This document shows positions 5,387-7,094 of a stretch of DNA of 7,094 bases, piece after piece. The notes beneath the pieces were generated by a model. That model was not told where the DNA came from, did not search any database, and saw only the letters and a program-made list of their open reading frames with translations. The position numbers were made by a program, and so were the translations under genes. Every line of letters starts with the position of its first letter. Within the stretch, counting starts at the first letter, position 1. The DNA comes from Candidatus Bathyarchaeota archaeon (GTDB taxonomy: Archaea > Thermoproteota > Bathyarchaeia > EX4484-135 > B24-G1), in the NCBI GenBank assembly GCA_003662535.1, contig QMYG01000029.1, forward strand, positions 1-7,094, read 5' to 3'.

Positions 5387-5566
5387 AAAAGGAAAAAATT
5401 GTGGAGTATACACCCATATTCATCCCTTTATTCATTCCCGCCAACCCACAGCCAGCCACGTCTACCTCGACGGGGCATAATTAGAGAGGAAGCCGAACGG
5501 CCGAGCCTGAGTTAGTGGAGCTCGAGTTGGAGAATGTAGTTGTGTTGAAAAAGCCGTAAAGCCTGC
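5387..5566. other. Intergenic region between convergent genes
   Basis: These 180 bp separate two convergent genes. I find no convincing open frame (the longest on the + strand from GTG 5403 is 27 codons), no tRNA fold and no clear C/D box pair. The left part is A-rich directly after the stop at 5386, then has CCTTTATTCATTCCC; the right part carries a T-run on the minus strand. It probably holds the terminators of both genes. Confidence 0.5.
5548..5552 (-). terminator. T-rich terminator after the IMPase gene
   Basis: On the minus strand GGCTTTTTC, with TTTTT at 5552-5548, lies about 15 nt past the stop codon of the gene ending at 5567. Archaeal RNA polymerase can terminate at short T-runs without a strong hairpin, and only a weak AAGC/GCTT pairing is available here. 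Confidence 0.4.
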
Positions 5567-6379
5567 TTAGGGTGGGGGTGGCACGCTAATTATTTCTAGT
5601 ATTTTGTTTAGGAGTTCCTTGTTGGCTGCGCCCACGACTATGATGGGTTCTTTGGGTTTTAGCGGAACTTTCTCCCCATACCTGCTCCTTGTGTAGACGG
5701 CTCCTCCTGCCTCTTCGAGCACGAGTATTCCTGCGGCTACGTCTACTGGTCTGATCATCCATCTTAGGTCTGCGTGTGCGTCTGTTAGGCCCATCGCCAC
5801 GTAGGCCAGCTCTATGGAGGCGGAGCCGAAGCTCCTGATTGCCGAGACCTTTGGAGCAATTTTCCTTATCCATTCTGTGCTTTTCCCGTATTTGCTTAGG
5901 TCCACGCTCACCACGGCGTTTTCCGGCTTTTTCACGTTGGACGTCCTTATCGGCGTCCCGTTTCTGTAGGCGCCTTGGCCACGAGTAGCTGTAAAGACCT
6001 CGCCAGTATAGACGTTTACGACTATGCCTGTGAAGACGCCGCTCATCCAGCTGTTCTCCGAAACGGCTATCGATATGGCTGAGTAGGGTATCCCCCTAGA
6101 GGCGTTCGTCGTTCCGTCAACCGGGTCCACCACCACGTGGTAGCTGGAGCCGCCCCCCACCTGAACTGTGCCTATGTCTTCGCTTACCACGACGCAGGCT
6201 ATCCCCCGGCTCTTCAGCCCCTCAAGTATGGCGTGCTCGCAGACCCTGTCGATTTTCTCGCTCCTATCCTTCGCTTCCTCGCCTGTCTGTGGCAGATTGT
6301 CTGGGGGTTTTGGGAGAAGCGGCGCCACTTTTCTGAGGGCGTCCTCTGCAAGTTCCCGAATTATGTCAGCCCAGTCCAT
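5567..6379 (-). CDS. Inositol monophosphatase / fructose-1,6-bisphosphatase family enzyme
   Basis: This 270-residue protein belongs to the Mg2+-dependent, Li+-sensitive phosphatase superfamily. Archaeal members often hydrolyse both inositol-1-phosphate and fructose-1,6-bisphosphate in the cytoplasm. Numbered from ATG 6379, the metal site is visible as E67 in VVSEDIG, D85-P-V-D88-G-T-T-N, and D213 in RPVDVAAG. The GSASIELAYVAMG stretch (185-197) and GEKPL-like C-terminal region also fit. The length is normal. The usual W-D-x-A-A-G is replaced by V-D-V-A-A-G with the Asp kept. The start is uncertain: ATG 6379 fits the family best, though two GTG codons at 6388 and 6385 lie in frame. It is downstream of the DJ-1 gene on the same strand, with 92 bp between and a T-run in that gap, so it may have its own promoter. 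Roles in gluconeogenesis or inositol-phosphate solute and lipid synthesis are both possible. Confidence 0.92.
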   Translation of the reverse strand: MDWADIIRELAEDALRKVAPLLPKPPDNLPQTGEEAKDRSEKIDRVCEHAILEGLKSRGIACVVVSEDIGTVQVGGGSSYHVVVDPVDGTTNASRGIPYSAISIAVSENSWMSGVFTGIVVNVYTGEVFTATRGQGAYRNGTPIRTSNVKKPENAVVSVDLSKYGKSTEWIRKIAPKVSAIRSFGSASIELAYVAMGLTDAHADLRWMIRPVDVAAGILVLEEAGGAVYTRSRYGEKVPLKPKEPIIVVGAANKELLNKILEIISVPPPP

Positions 6380-6413
6380 CGGCACCACAACCTATGGAAT
6401 TCTAAGCGTAGCT

Positions 6414-6421
6414 CAAATAAG
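6414..6421 (-). promoter_or_regulatory. Weak candidate TATA box for the IMPase gene
   Basis: CTTATTTG on the minus strand (6421-6414) is centred about 38 nt before ATG 6379 and would start transcription near 6391. That leaves a short leader containing AGGTTGTGG. Its match to a TATA box is poor, and read-through from the DJ-1 gene is the alternative. Confidence 0.28.
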
Positions 6422-6446
6422 AACGGCTCTTCAAACTTTGGGTGCT

Positions 6447-6456
6447 AAAGAAAAAT
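6447..6456 (-). terminator. T-rich terminator after the DJ-1/PfpI gene
   Basis: ATTTTTCTTT on the minus strand (6456-6447) lies 15-25 nt beyond the TAA at 6474-6472. It is the strongest T-tract in the gap and suggests at least partial termination before the IMPase gene. Confidence 0.45.
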
Positions 6457-6471
6457 GTGGAAGGGTTTTGG

Positions 6472-7026
6472 TTAGGCTCCGAGGAGTTTTAGGAATTCCC
6501 TCATAAAAGCTGGCAGGTCTGGCCACGCCCTGCTCGTTACGAGGTTTCCGTCTACCACGACCTCTTGGTCTACGTATTCAGCCCCGCAGGCCTTCACGTC
6601 TGGGGCGACAGCCATGTAGGCTGTCATCTTCCTGCCCTTCGACAGCCCGTAGGCGTTTAGTATCTGTGGCCCGTGGCATATCGCCGCCACAGGCTTATTA
6701 TTCTCGAAGAAGTGCCTCACTATCGGCTCAAGCTCCTTATACGTCCTTATGTATTCTGGGGCCCTTCCGCCGGGAATTATGAGGCCGTCGTATTCCTCAT
6801 GCTTCACATCCTTAAACTCTAAGTCTACCCAACCAAACCTGTAGCCGGGCTTCTCCGTGTAGGTCTCTATTCCCGGCTCGAAGTCGTGGACGACCGTGTA
6901 GAGGGTTTTCTTTGTTGGGGCTGCAACGTGGACCTCGATTCCAGCCTCCTTCAGCCTCCAGTAGGGGTAGAAGAGCTCCTGGGCTTCTACGGCGTCCCCA
7001 GCTATGATGAGAACCTTCTTGGCCAA
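6472..7026 (-). CDS. DJ-1/PfpI family protein
   Basis: This 184-residue protein is a member of the DJ-1/PfpI superfamily, cytoplasmic proteins variously reported as peptidases, chaperones or protein/glyoxal deglycases; the activity here is not decided by sequence. Numbered from TTG 7026, the nucleophile-elbow Cys is C117 in AAICHGPQIL with H118 beside it. E14 in GDAVEAQELFYPYWRL matches the Glu that activates the Cys. LIIPGGRAPEYIR (about 82-94) is the conserved strand-loop before the elbow. Features such as VVHDFEPG and YTEKPGYR resemble archaeal PfpI-like proteins. I place the start at TTG 7026 because a full GGAGGTG (7038-7032) lies 5 nt upstream. ATG 7044 is possible if the message is leaderless, and TTG 7056 is unlikely because it precedes the predicted transcription start. 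Upstream lies an inverted repeat around the TATA-like box. Confidence 0.9.
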   Translation of the reverse strand: MAKKVLIIAGDAVEAQELFYPYWRLKEAGIEVHVAAPTKKTLYTVVHDFEPGIETYTEKPGYRFGWVDLEFKDVKHEEYDGLIIPGGRAPEYIRTYKELEPIVRHFFENNKPVAAICHGPQILNAYGLSKGRKMTAYMAVAPDVKACGAEYVDQEVVVDGNLVTSRAWPDLPAFMREFLKLLGA

Positions 7027-7031
7027 AATTC

Positions 7032-7038
7032 CACCTCC
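7032..7038 (-). promoter_or_regulatory. Strong Shine-Dalgarno site deciding the DJ-1 start
   Basis: GGAGGTG (7038-7032) is a full match to the archaeal anti-Shine-Dalgarno sequence and lies 5 nt before TTG 7026. It would be inside the coding region if translation began at 7044 or 7056. Confidence 0.65.
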
Positions 7039-7053
7039 AAACATACAGTTATC

Positions 7054-7078
7054 CAAAAGTTGTGATAAAAAACTTTTG
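7054..7078 (-). promoter_or_regulatory. TATA-like box of DJ-1 gene within an 8-bp inverted repeat
   Basis: TTTTTTAT (7072-7065, minus strand) is a TATA-like box whose spacing predicts a start near 7042. It is bracketed by perfect inverted copies CAAAAGTT (7054-7061) and AACTTTTG (7071-7078) with a 9-bp spacer. A dimeric regulator bound to the arms would compete with TATA-binding protein. The operator role is inferred from geometry. Confidence 0.5.
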
Positions 7079-7094
7079 AAAAGGCTCGGATAGC

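Noticed and set aside
5403..5486. 27-codon GTG-initiated open frame in the convergent intergenic region
   Set aside because: It is too short, lacks a clear ribosome binding site and gives a Pro/Thr-rich peptide with no support.
5387..5566. Possible C/D box small RNA between the convergent genes
   Set aside because: No RUGAUGA box was found and no C/D pair at usable spacing.
5586..5873. 95-codon minus-strand open frame inside the phosphatase gene
   Set aside because: It is a shadow frame of the IMPase gene, Arg/Gln-rich, with no recognisable domain.
6137..6506. Two + strand open frames (103 and 112 codons) opposite the IMPase 5' end
   Set aside because: They are antisense to a well-supported enzyme gene and continue into the DJ-1 3' end; no domain is visible.

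Overview
The window looks like part of an archaeal chromosome. The evidence is an archaeal/eukaryal-type tryptophanyl-tRNA synthetase C-terminus, an intron-split tRNA gene with a bulge-helix-bulge splice site, an F420-dehydrogenase-type iron-sulfur flavoprotein, an archaeal IMP/FBP phosphatase, A/T-rich TATA-like boxes about 26 nt upstream of likely transcription starts, and GGAGGTG/AAGGTG ribosome binding sites. The gene mix would fit a thermophilic TACK-type archaeon, but no rRNA or other lineage marker is present and I cannot name the genus.

Layout: (1) 1-390: the last 69 codons of trpS (+) converge on a tRNA-Trp(CCA) gene (-) with 11 bp between them. The tRNA is split by two introns, one in the D-loop and one at 37/38. 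(2) 452-1930: two hypothetical genes on the - strand, probably one operon; the first encodes a beta-rich domain, a Pro/Ala-rich linker and a zinc ribbon. (3) 1931-2103: a divergent intergenic region with a perfect 6-bp inverted repeat where the rightward transcript should start. (4) 2104-3935: an ECF-transporter-type membrane S component followed 8 bp later by a nucleotidyltransferase-fold protein. (5) 4003-5386: a 100-residue membrane protein and an FpoF/FqoF-like F420H2 dehydrogenase subunit. (6) 5567-7026: on the - strand, a DJ-1/PfpI-family protein followed by an inositol monophosphatase/fructose-bisphosphatase family enzyme. An 8-bp inverted repeat brackets the TATA-like box of the DJ-1 gene.

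How it fits together: the clearest functional link is trpS beside its cognate tRNA-Trp. The 37/38 intron of this tRNA has two short segments complementary to the anticodon loop and to the 3' side of the anticodon stem. Each is followed, at the spacing box C/D guides use, by a degenerate D-like box, and the predicted target nucleotides are C34 and C39. Those are the two positions methylated under guidance of the tRNA-Trp intron in haloarchaea. The remaining genes are metabolic or uncharacterised and share no evident single pathway. No CRISPR array, insertion sequence or phage gene was seen.
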